IMG/VR virus record: IMGVR_UViG_3300029923_000075
Span: 1 to 32,404 of that record
Direction: 5' to 3' (one strand)
DNA length: 32,404 nt
Source of the DNA: a virus
Position 1 is the first letter of the stretch, and every line of letters starts with the position of its first letter. The position numbers and the translations under genes are program-made. Below, piece after piece: positions 6,710 to 11,993 of this stretch. Below the pieces are notes generated by a model. That model was not told the origin of the DNA. It saw only the letters and a list, made by a program, of their open reading frames with translations, and did not search any database.

Positions 6710-6925
6710 ATGATCATTAATAATATACAACAAGTTTATGATATTGTTGGTAATGAAATAATGTTATCCGGGTTAAGTAATAGTCAAATAGCAACGAAAG
6801 CTGGAGTAACTGAAAGTATGGTTAGTTCAGTAAGAGGTGGAAGATATATACAAGTTAGTTTTGAAAAATTCATTGTGATTTGTAAAGCTTTAGAAATTGA
6901 ACTTCAAATTAATATTAAAAAATAA
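6710..6925 (+). CDS. Small XRE/Cro-type HTH regulator
   Basis: I start at ATG 6710 (71 residues), just after the upstream TGA, because the longer open frame lies wholly inside the membrane-protein gene. Residues ~22-50 (LSNSQIATKAGVTESMVSSVRGGR) are a classic Cro/C1-type helix-turn-helix: 'xxxQIAxKAGVxxSxVSxVxxGR'. The C-terminus (FEKFIVICKALEIELQINIKK) is the usual fifth helix of the domain. It probably binds DNA as a dimer and regulates phage or host genes; neither target sites nor a partner repressor can be seen. Confidence 0.75.
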   Translation: MIINNIQQVYDIVGNEIMLSGLSNSQIATKAGVTESMVSSVRGGRYIQVSFEKFIVICKALEIELQINIKK

Positions 6926-6929
6926 TAGT

Positions 6930-7208
6930 ATGCTTGAAAATAAAGGAATAGAAGATAAAATCTTCTACATGCACAATAACAAGATTGAACATAAAGCAAT
7001 CTTAGGTATATCAACATATGTTGGTAAATGTGAAGTATTAATGAGTAGCAATAAAATTGTTCCAGAAGGTGAATTTCTTGTTATTTATCACATGGGTTCA
7101 TATCAAGAAATTGATGCAATAAATGCTTATGATACTCTTGATGATTTAATGCAAAGTCTAACAACACCATTAAACTTACCAGATGGCATACAAAGTAGAG
7201 AATCCTAA
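6930..7208 (+). CDS. Unrecognised small soluble protein (92 aa)
   Basis: Started at ATG 6930 (MLENKGIEDKIF...), 5 bp after the HTH gene's stop; the longer frame from 6897 overlaps that gene for no reason. The protein is alpha/beta with Tyr/His-rich strands, and has no membrane segment or cysteine pattern. It overlaps the next gene by 26 bp. Position in a run of small early-type genes suggests an accessory protein. No family recognised. Confidence 0.55.
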   Translation: MLENKGIEDKIFYMHNNKIEHKAILGISTYVGKCEVLMSSNKIVPEGEFLVIYHMGSYQEIDAINAYDTLDDLMQSLTTPLNLPDGIQSRES

Positions 7209-7449
7209 AGGATTTAAAGTAATAAACACTACAGCTGTTGAATGCCTAAAATGGGGTGGATTTGGTGTATGTGATCATTGTAATCAATCTTCTAATGAAG
7301 GTCGATTTATTGCAGTTCTAAATCATTGGGTATGTCCTGAATGCTTTGATAAATGGCTTAAACGTGCTGTTGTCTATGAAGAGGACAAACCTTATGAGAC
7401 TAAAGTATTTAATCGCTATGCCAAATTGCTTGGCTTACCGATTGAATAG
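7183..7449 (+). CDS. Small zinc-ribbon protein
   Basis: An 88-residue protein with paired CXXC knuckles: CDHC at about residues 30-33 and CPEC at about 51-54, an arrangement typical of zinc ribbons. A basic and aromatic C-terminal tail follows (FDKWLKRAVVYEEDKPYETK). The start overlaps the upstream frame by 26 bp. Similar short ribbon proteins are common in Bacteroidetes phages and unassigned. A nucleic-acid or protein interaction role is inferred. Confidence 0.6.
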   Translation: MAYKVENPKGFKVINTTAVECLKWGGFGVCDHCNQSSNEGRFIAVLNHWVCPECFDKWLKRAVVYEEDKPYETKVFNRYAKLLGLPIE

Positions 7450-7531
7450 TGATTGGAATAGCTTGGATAATTATCTCGTATCTAGTCGTGTAGAATAATG
7501 ACAAATAATTATTAGGTAGCTAACAATTACA

Positions 7532-7614
7532 GGGAGTGTAGCTCATCAGATAGAGTTTACTGCATAGAAATATGTGTTGTAAGGGTCGGAGGTTTAAGTC
7601 CTTCCACTCCCACA
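7532..7614 (+). tRNA. tRNA-like gene without a normal anticodon loop
   Basis: Acceptor GGGAGTG (7532-7538) pairs fully with CACTCCC (7605-7611), followed by A and CA. The D-arm is GCTC/GAGT (7541-7544, 7553-7556). The T-arm GGAGG-TTTAAGT-CCTTC spans 7588-7604, with a 5-nt variable region. Where the anticodon arm should be, 7557-7582 forms one long helix: TTAC/GTAA, a TT bulge, two wobble pairs, then CATA-GAAA-TATG capped by a GNRA tetraloop. So there is no 7-nt anticodon loop and no assignable amino acid. The D-loop lacks GG and the T-loop has T instead of C56. It may be a tRNA with a tiny intron, a decayed tRNA or a deliberate tRNA mimic. Confidence 0.6.
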
Positions 7615-7637
7615 AATATTAATAAAAACTATTTATA

Positions 7638-7931
7638 ATGAGAAATTTGAATAAGATTGTTTCTATTGTATTAAAAATGATAGAGAATAATGAATGCGAA
7701 GATTTGACTAATGAAGAATTAGAACAAATATCAATACTCATTCATAGACCTACCACAATGGGTCGAGAAGATGCTGCTAAGTTTATGGGAGTATCTTTGA
7801 CTAGGTTTCATGAATTAAAAGATTATGGTATAATACCTGAACCACGTAAAGTAAAAGGATTTCGTGAAAAATCATATTATGTTTCAGATTTAAAAAAAGC
7901 ATTAGAATTAAAGAAACAACTAAAGCTATAA
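7638..7931 (+). CDS. MerR/excisionase-like HTH DNA-binding protein
   Basis: A 97-residue protein. The N-terminal half is an acidic helix pair, and residues ~55-90 (GREDAAKFMGVSLTRFHELKDYGIIPEPRKVKGFREKSYYVSDLKKAL) follow the MerR/Xis-like winged-helix pattern: helix, 'AAxFMGVSxTRFHEL', a wing with basic residues, then 'Y(Y/W)xxDLxxAL'. Such proteins in Bacteroidetes mobile elements are often excisionases or transcription regulators. It lies between the tRNA-like gene and the virion-like genes, with an A/T-rich leader. DNA binding is well supported; a role in excision is only possible, since no integrase or att site is visible. Confidence 0.65.
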   Translation: MRNLNKIVSIVLKMIENNECEDLTNEELEQISILIHRPTTMGREDAAKFMGVSLTRFHELKDYGIIPEPRKVKGFREKSYYVSDLKKALELKKQLKL

Positions 7932-7961
7932 AATTCATTAGTCCTAGATTACAGTAGTATA

Positions 7962-7991
7962 TAATTTTGAGGTGTCAACAATTCAGTTGGC
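7962..7991 (+). promoter_or_regulatory. Promoter and 5' hairpin for the 8010 unit
   Basis: TAATTTTG (7962-7969) matches TAnnTTTG. Immediately after the expected start (about 7975) lies GTCAAC-AATTCA-GTTGGC (7974-7991), a 6-bp hairpin with one wobble at the very 5' end of the message, a common mRNA-stabilising arrangement. The ATG follows 18 nt later. Confidence 0.55.
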
Positions 7992-8009
7992 AATTAAAAA
8001 CTATATATT

Positions 8010-8753
8010 ATGGCTTTAACGTTAGACGGTATGTTGCCAGCTGCTTCATTAGGCGGTGGTAGTTCAATGGGTTCCGGAGTAGGTCTTGGAGCAGTAGGTG
8101 GTGGTGTTGCAGGTTTAGTACTTGGTTCACTTCTTGCAAGTAATGGTAATGGTGGTTTATTTGGTGGTGGTAACAATAATGCAAATGTTGCTGAATTTGG
8201 TGCTATCAACAATCAATTACAATCATTAGGTGGTCAAATCAATGGTACAGCATTGACAGCTCAAATTCGTGCTGATACTATTGACCTTTCTCAAAGTATT
8301 AGTACTGTAGGTACACAAATAGGACAATTGGCAACTGCTCAAGCTGCAGCTAATTTTACTACTTTGGATTCAATCAATGGATTGGGAAGAGATATTACCG
8401 CTTCTCAAAATCAGAATGCTCTTCAACAATTAAACAGTTTCAACAACCTTACCACAACTACATTGCAAGGCTTCAATAGCTCAGCAATGCAAGTACAAAA
8501 TGCTACGAATCAAATCATAGCACAAGGTACAGCTTCTGCAGCTGCAATGGCTCAATGCTGTTGTGAGATTAAGAGTACTATTCTTGCCGATGGTAATGCA
8601 ACACGCGCACTTATCAATGATTTGAATGTTCAAAATTTACGTGATCAACTTGCTACTGCAAATGGTAAAGTAAGTAACAACGAACAAAATCAGTATTTGT
8701 TGAGTACTATTTTGCATCACATTACTCCTACGGTTGGTAGTACAATAGTTTAA
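8010..8753 (+). CDS. Glycine-rich virion-like protein with a CCCE motif
   Basis: A 247-residue protein. Residues 14-55 are Gly/Ser/Asn-rich with a hydrophobic stretch (VGGGVAGLVLGSLLAS), followed by a long Gln/Asn/Ala-rich helical region without charge clusters. Near residue 183 is AQCCCEIKSTILADGNATRALINDLN. This layout (Gly-rich head, long Q/N/A helical body, CCCE near the C-terminus) recurs in uncharacterised phage proteins encoded among structural genes. It begins a unit with its own promoter and is followed by a probable virion protein. Abundant structural or tail-associated protein is the best guess; the exact role is unknown. Confidence 0.6.
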   Translation: MALTLDGMLPAASLGGGSSMGSGVGLGAVGGGVAGLVLGSLLASNGNGGLFGGGNNNANVAEFGAINNQLQSLGGQINGTALTAQIRADTIDLSQSISTVGTQIGQLATAQAAANFTTLDSINGLGRDITASQNQNALQQLNSFNNLTTTTLQGFNSSAMQVQNATNQIIAQGTASAAAMAQCCCEIKSTILADGNATRALINDLNVQNLRDQLATANGKVSNNEQNQYLLSTILHHITPTVGSTIV

Positions 8754-8764
8754 TCCTTATAATC

Positions 8765-9043
8765 ATGTCTAGTCCATTAACTGTGGGAGCCACTGCAATA
8801 GTTGCAGTACCCGCAAACAGACATAGAGTTGATGTAAGGTTTCAGAACACTGGTGCTACTATTCTTTATTTAGCAAGAGCGCCAATTGTTCCGACAGCAT
8901 TAAATTATGAAATCATGTTAGCTATTCCAACAGCAGGTGAAATTAATGAAGCATTCATCAGTACTAATAGTACTGCTCAATTCAATGTATTAAGTTCTGC
9001 TGCAGCCGGTGTATTAGCTATTTATGAAACTAACAGAGTCTAA
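8765..9043 (+). CDS. Small beta-sandwich virion protein (decoration-like)
   Basis: A 92-residue protein, nearly all beta, with Ala/Thr/Val-rich sequence and few charges. It follows the pattern AVPANRHRVDVRFQNTGATILYLA...INEAFISTNSTAQFNVLSSAAAGVLAIYETNRV. This is the layout of small phage proteins ('xxRxxLxIxNTGxxxVYL...G...Y...GxIYAIS') usually encoded near the head or tail genes and thought to decorate virions. It lies 11 bp after the Gly-rich gene and 19 bp before a 61-residue gene. Virion location is inferred. Confidence 0.6.
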   Translation: MSSPLTVGATAIVAVPANRHRVDVRFQNTGATILYLARAPIVPTALNYEIMLAIPTAGEINEAFISTNSTAQFNVLSSAAAGVLAIYETNRV

Positions 9044-9062
9044 CCTTTAAAATTAGAATAAA

Positions 9063-9248
9063 ATGGAAGAAATAACATTGCATTTGCCTCTTATTAAAGT
9101 TATAGAACTTGTTAGGCAAGAAGAAAGAATGATGATTAAAAAGTTTTTAGCTACAAATGTAGGTCAATCAACTGCTGATATTATAGATCAATATATACCA
9201 GTTGAATCTGAAGTATTGGCTATGTTTACATGTCCTGGTATTGGATAA
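9063..9248 (+). CDS. Small helical protein (61 aa)
   Basis: A 61-residue, amphipathic and helical protein: a basic N-terminal helix (IKVIELVRQEERMMIKKFLATN) and an acidic C-terminal half. There is no membrane segment. Last gene of the 8010 unit: a strong terminator lies 18 bp downstream. No family recognised; perhaps a chaperone or assembly factor for the preceding virion-like proteins. Confidence 0.5.
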   Translation: MEEITLHLPLIKVIELVRQEERMMIKKFLATNVGQSTADIIDQYIPVESEVLAMFTCPGIG

Positions 9249-9265
9249 ACTTTGTAGTACTATAT

Positions 9266-9302
9266 AAAAAGAGTTATGATTAATTTTGTAACTCTTTTTT
9301 TT
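9266..9302 (+). terminator. Rho-independent terminator ending the 8010-9248 unit
   Basis: AAAAAGAGTTA (9266-9276) pairs with TAACTCTTTTT (9289-9299) across a 12-nt loop, with eight consecutive Ts at 9295-9302. Confidence 0.9.
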
Positions 9303-9326
9303 GTTTAATTTATAAATAATATTGAT

Positions 9327-9644
9327 ATGGAAAATGAAAAATTACCTATTGCAGATTTAGGTGTAAAACAAGTACCTGCAAGTGAAGCTATAGATGGCGG
9401 TAATCAACCTTTAGCTGGTACAGCTACTACTAAGCCAGTGCTAAACTATCCACGTAATGAAGAGCTTGTTATTCAATGTGTGATTAATAGTGAAGCCGAA
9501 GGATATGCTCTTTTAAGGGCATTACAAATCGTTGTGAATACATTTGGTGCCACTACATGTACTCAGCTTGTCACTAAGCTTGAGAATAAACCTCAACTTG
9601 CTGATACTGTAAGAAAGTATATTCCTATTGTACTAGCAATGTAA
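9327..9644 (+). CDS. Unrecognised 105-aa protein upstream of the tRNA-like cluster
   Basis: The first ~45 residues are Pro/Gly/Ala/Thr-rich and probably disordered (VKQVPASEAIDGGNQPLAGTATTK), followed by a compact alpha/beta domain (ELVIQCVINSEAEGYALLRALQIVVNTFG...KYIPIVLAM). It starts right after the terminator at 9302, so it begins a new unit, and its stop lies 9 bp before the tRNA-like acceptor at 9654; the two may share a transcript. No family recognised. Confidence 0.55.
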   Translation: MENEKLPIADLGVKQVPASEAIDGGNQPLAGTATTKPVLNYPRNEELVIQCVINSEAEGYALLRALQIVVNTFGATTCTQLVTKLENKPQLADTVRKYIPIVLAM

Positions 9645-9653
9645 TAATGGAAC

Positions 9654-9879
9654 GATCTAATGGCGGAATTGGTAGACGCAAGTAGAATGTAACTGATTGG
9701 GAGCTCAGATAATAGCCTAATAGGAAATGATTAGGTAGGAGAATGGAATATTCGATAAATGATTATCTAAGAAGTCTGAAATAGAGCTTCGACACTTAAA
9801 AGAGTGGGAATGAAACACTACGGCTCCAACGATACGAAAGTAAAACAATCATCCTGGTTCGAATCCGGGTTAGATCACA
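9654..9879 (+). tRNA. tRNA-Leu-like element with a ~170-nt structured insert
   Basis: Acceptor GATCTAA (9654-9660) pairs perfectly with TTAGATC (9870-9876), followed by A (the leucine discriminator) and CA. The D-arm TG-GCG-GAATTGGTAGA-CGC (9661-9679) is typical of class II tRNA-Leu and keeps GG. The T-arm CCTGG-TTCGAAT-CCGGG (9853-9869) is canonical. Between them, 9680-9852 replaces the ~25-40 nt expected. The insert is folded: TGATTG (9694-9699) pairs with CAATCA (9846-9851), GGAGCT (9700-9705) with GGCTCC (9822-9827), and local hairpins CCTAAT/ATTAGG, GATAA/TTATC, CACT/AGTG and TAC-GAAA-GTA lie within. It could be a tRNA intron, but I see no group I core, or a tRNA-shaped RNA. Confidence 0.6.
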
Positions 9880-9941
9880 GACCAGTCTGTACACTGGTAG
9901 TATTGAAGTTTAGTTACTCAATCGAACAAATGTATGGGATC
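9880..9941 (+). other. Hairpin-containing spacer between two tRNA-like elements
   Basis: ACCAGT-CTGTAC-ACTGGT (9881-9898) is a perfect 6-bp hairpin; ATTGA/TCAAT (9902-9906, 9918-9922) closes an 11-nt loop. The 5' GACC (9880-9883) could also pair with GGTC (9942-9945) in a tRNA-like way, but no T-arm can be found, so I do not call a separate tRNA. The stretch may be a linker processed between the flanking RNAs. Confidence 0.4.
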
Positions 9942-10094
9942 GGTCTATTAGTGTAAATGACGCACAATCTGGAATGAAACAATCAAGCAACTAGTGATCA
10001 CTAGTGACAGACATTTCAAGGTAATTCTTGACTGAATAGCATGTTAGTAATTCAATTTAAGGATAGAGAGGGTTTGATTCCCTTATAGATCACA
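9942..10094 (+). tRNA. Second tRNA-like element with a large structured insert
   Basis: GGTCTAT (9942-9948) pairs with ATAGATC (10085-10091; one G-T), followed by A and CA. TA and a short D-arm GTGT/ACGC (9951-9954, 9960-9963) follow; the T-arm GAGGG-TTTGATT-CCCTT is at 10068-10084. The ~104 nt between hold TCTG/CAGA (9968-9971, 10008-10011) enclosing the 16-bp palindrome ACTAGTGATCACTAGT, then TCAAG-GTAATT-CTTGA and TGAAT/ATTCA hairpins. No anticodon can be assigned. As in the element at 7532, the D-loop lacks GG and T-loop position 56 is T, not C. Its last nine bases (TAGATCACA) equal those of the element at 9654. Confidence 0.5.
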
Positions 10095-10118
10095 AACTAA
10101 TAATCAAATAACAAATTT

Positions 10119-10433
10119 ATGAATGAAACTATTTTTACTCAACCTGCTGTATTTCCACAAGCAACATTAAACACATATACTCCTAGTCCAATATATGTAG
10201 AACAACAATCTAATTGTTGGCATCAAGAGGATTATCATAATGGTTATCCTAATACATGTAATCCTTATTGGCATGTTGCAGGAAGATGTTGTCAGCATGG
10301 TTGTAGTCTTTGTTATGACAAGCCTTGGAATACAGTGCCAGTTGGTGATGGAACGTTCATCCTTGCCCTGTTTCTGACAGTTTATGCGCTATTCAAATAC
10401 TTTAAAAGACAATCTCATGAAACTAAAACGTAA
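10119..10433 (+). CDS. Cys/His-rich protein with a C-terminal membrane anchor
   Basis: A 104-residue protein. Residues ~32-68 carry seven cysteines and several histidines (CWHQEDYHNGY...TCNPYWHVAGRCCQHGCSLCYDKPW), suggesting metal binding or disulphides. Residues ~78-92 (FILALFLTVYALFKYF) form one membrane helix, followed by a short basic tail (KRQSHETKT). There is no N-terminal signal peptide. It begins a run of three envelope-type genes and overlaps the next by 17 bp. No family recognised. Confidence 0.5.
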   Translation: MNETIFTQPAVFPQATLNTYTPSPIYVEQQSNCWHQEDYHNGYPNTCNPYWHVAGRCCQHGCSLCYDKPWNTVPVGDGTFILALFLTVYALFKYFKRQSHETKT

Positions 10434-10569
10434 AAAGACATTTATGTTATTATTTGTATTGGTGGTATTGATAGGACTTATGTTCTTCTCTGGTGCTATC
10501 ATTGAGATATTTGATATTGAGTTAAGCAAACCTGCTCGTGTTTATTATGAACCCGACGAAAATAAATAA
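10417..10569 (+). CDS. Small single-pass membrane protein (50 aa)
   Basis: Started at the ATG at 10417 (MKLKRKKTFMLLF...), which overlaps the previous stop as is usual here; a longer version would run through the upstream gene. The basic N-terminus KLKRKK, one helix (residues ~9-28) and a ~22-residue acidic tail give an N-in, C-out topology. Between two other envelope proteins, a helper for secretion, lysis or exclusion is possible, but no motif decides. Confidence 0.5.
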   Translation: MKLKRKKTFMLLFVLVVLIGLMFFSGAIIEIFDIELSKPARVYYEPDENK

Positions 10570-10570
10570 A

Positions 10571-11152
10571 ATGAAGAAACTATTACTATTAATTGTCCTA
10601 TTACCTATAATGGTAGTAGGACAATCTTTTTTATCTATTACAGGTGCTATTATTGCTCCAAAAACAGATACCGGTAATGAAACTGGTGCCAGTCTATCCG
10701 CTTCATTCAATCATATCATTGGACCAGTAGTAATACAACCAGTAATGGCTATTACTATGATGTCCGGGATAGATAATGAACGACGTAGAGAACGCCAATA
10801 CTCATATAATGTAGAGATGGCTTCAATAGGTATCAATCTGCTTAGCACTGGTGTGTTCTATGGTGTTGTTGGATTTCATTTAAATGGTAATACTTTAAGC
10901 AATCAGTTTAAATTAGTTCCCAATCAATTTGATCGTACCTCGCGTAATAATCTATTCTTTTCTGAATATATTGGCATTGGTTATCGTACTTCTGTCAATA
11001 TTGAATTTGGTCTTATGTATGCCAATACAAACTATATGGAAGGATATTGGCCTATTACTTCAAAGCATAACGATATGTACTTGCAATTTAAAGTATCGTA
11101 TGATATTCCGCTTCATAGTAAATGTAATTGCGAACATAGAAATTATTATTAA
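10571..11152 (+). CDS. Signal-peptide protein, probable small outer-membrane beta-barrel
   Basis: A 193-residue protein from the ATG at 10571; the upstream in-frame ATG lies inside the preceding gene. Residues 1-18 (MKKLLLLIVLLPIMVVGQ) are a signal peptide with a predicted cut near VVG-QS. The rest alternates hydrophobic and polar residues in strands (SITGAIIAP, VVIQPVMAITM, SIGINLLSTGVFYGVVGFHL, YIGIGYRTSVNIEFGLMYAN, MYLQFKVSYDI), as in small Bacteroidetes outer-membrane barrels, and ends near an aromatic residue. A phage-encoded surface barrel could mask a receptor or block superinfection, or be carried cargo. Barrel topology is inferred from pattern. Confidence 0.6.
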   Translation: MKKLLLLIVLLPIMVVGQSFLSITGAIIAPKTDTGNETGASLSASFNHIIGPVVIQPVMAITMMSGIDNERRRERQYSYNVEMASIGINLLSTGVFYGVVGFHLNGNTLSNQFKLVPNQFDRTSRNNLFFSEYIGIGYRTSVNIEFGLMYANTNYMEGYWPITSKHNDMYLQFKVSYDIPLHSKCNCEHRNYY

Positions 11153-11162
11153 ATAAATAATT

Positions 11163-11450
11163 ATGGGAAATAAAAAAATACTAAAAGAAAAAGATGTATT
11201 TCCATTTGGTAAATATAAAGGATGTGTTATTGAAGAAATATTTAAAACCAAAGAAGGAGTATCTTATTGTTGGTGGTTTATGAAAAATATAGAAGGATAT
11301 GAATTTGAACTTAAATTTACCAATTTAATTTATAAAGAATATAGTAGATATTTCATGAAAGAAAGCTCAAAAAAATCATATGATTCAATTCATATGGGTA
11401 GTCATGGAAATGAATGGGCTTCTGAAAATGGATATATGGAACATTTTTAA
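11163..11450 (+). CDS. ExoX-C-like / DUF3820-like small protein
   Basis: A 95-residue protein. Residues ~12-45 read FPFGKYKGCVIEEIFKTKEGVSYCWWFMKNIEGYEF. This matches the small domain found at the C-terminus of exodeoxyribonuclease X-like proteins and in DUF3820, whose signature is '(M/F)PFGKYKGxxIxEI...GYLxWxLxN'. That domain is thought to bind nucleic acid. No DEDD exonuclease domain is attached here, so it is a stand-alone copy. The tail is Tyr/Ser-rich and unassigned. Confidence 0.6.
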   Translation: MGNKKILKEKDVFPFGKYKGCVIEEIFKTKEGVSYCWWFMKNIEGYEFELKFTNLIYKEYSRYFMKESSKKSYDSIHMGSHGNEWASENGYMEHF

Positions 11451-11474
11451 TATTATTACTAAAACTCAAATAAA

Positions 11475-11804
11475 ATGAAAAAAGAAAAAGTATGTGTAGG
11501 TAATACTATCGTAGTCGATGTGTGTCAACCGAAGTTCGGTAAGTTCCTAATAGGGCGTTTTCAGGAGATGATATGTAAACTTACCTATCCGGATGGTCTG
11601 AAAAGATTAGAATACGGATGTGTGATAACAGCAACAGTACTTGTCATTAAAGATAAGTCGTTATCTGTTCTTGTGGAAGAAGTAATAAAGAGTGCTGCTG
11701 CAGTAAATGCTGAATTAAGCAAATCAATCACTTCTCTTGCTACTTTATGGAGTAAACCAAACAATCATACAAAGAAAGATAAATCTATCATTAGAACGCT
11801 TTAA
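11475..11804 (+). CDS. Unrecognised 109-aa protein
   Basis: A soluble protein: a basic beta-rich N-terminal half (KVCVGNTIVVDVCQPKFGKFLIGRF) and a helical C-terminus ending in a Lys/Asn/Thr-rich tail. Codon use is less AT-rich than that of the flanking small genes (TGTGTCAACC, GGATGTGTGA). It lies 24 bp after the ExoX-C-like gene and 10 bp before the next. No family recognised. Confidence 0.5.
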   Translation: MKKEKVCVGNTIVVDVCQPKFGKFLIGRFQEMICKLTYPDGLKRLEYGCVITATVLVIKDKSLSVLVEEVIKSAAAVNAELSKSITSLATLWSKPNNHTKKDKSIIRTL

Positions 11805-11814
11805 AATCGATATT

Positions 11815-11991
11815 ATGAACGAAGAAAATAAATATATAGGTGATGGCGTATATGCTTCATTTGATGGTTATCAAATATGGTTAGCTGTAGACAATCACCA
11901 CAATAAAGTTGTTGCATTAGAACCAGAAGTTATGCAAGCTTTAATAAATTACCACAATAGTCTTTTATTAAAACAAAATAACGAGATATAA
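11815..11991 (+). CDS. Small phage protein (GDGVYASFDGYQIWL family)
   Basis: A 58-residue protein from the ATG at 11815; the longer open frame overlaps the upstream gene out of frame. The sequence GDGVYASFDGYQIWLAVDNH...VVALEPEVMQALINY is a recognisable recurring phage peptide in which a 'YxGDGVYAxFDGYxIWL' hairpin is followed by 'IxLEPxVxxxLxxY'. Its function is unknown to me. It abuts the P-loop gene (2-bp gap). Confidence 0.6.
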   Translation: MNEENKYIGDGVYASFDGYQIWLAVDNHHNKVVALEPEVMQALINYHNSLLLKQNNEI

Positions 11992-11993
11992 TT

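Noticed and set aside
7994-8212. Minus-strand Pro-rich ORF opposite the Gly-rich gene
   Set aside because: It is the shadow of the GGT-rich plus-strand codons; the plus-strand gene has a promoter and leader.
9680-9852. Group I intron in the tRNA-Leu-like gene
   Set aside because: I looked for the conserved P7/core strings (such as GACTA...ATAGTC) and did not find them; a divergent intron is not excluded.
9880-9948. A separate tRNA between the two tRNA-like elements (GACC/GGTC acceptor, D-arm-like GTAC/GTAT)
   Set aside because: No T-arm can be built in the 17 nt before the 3' acceptor strand, and its 3' strand overlaps the acceptor of the next element.
9810-9956. A 48-codon ORF (MKHYGSNDTK...) across the first tRNA-like element's T-arm
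   Set aside because: It is fully explained by the paired RNA elements, has no leader like other starts here, and shows no protein pattern; kept only as a note.
9654-10094. tmRNA
   Set aside because: The D-arm is of normal tRNA type in the first element, and no plausible tag peptide ending in ALAA-like residues is encoded.
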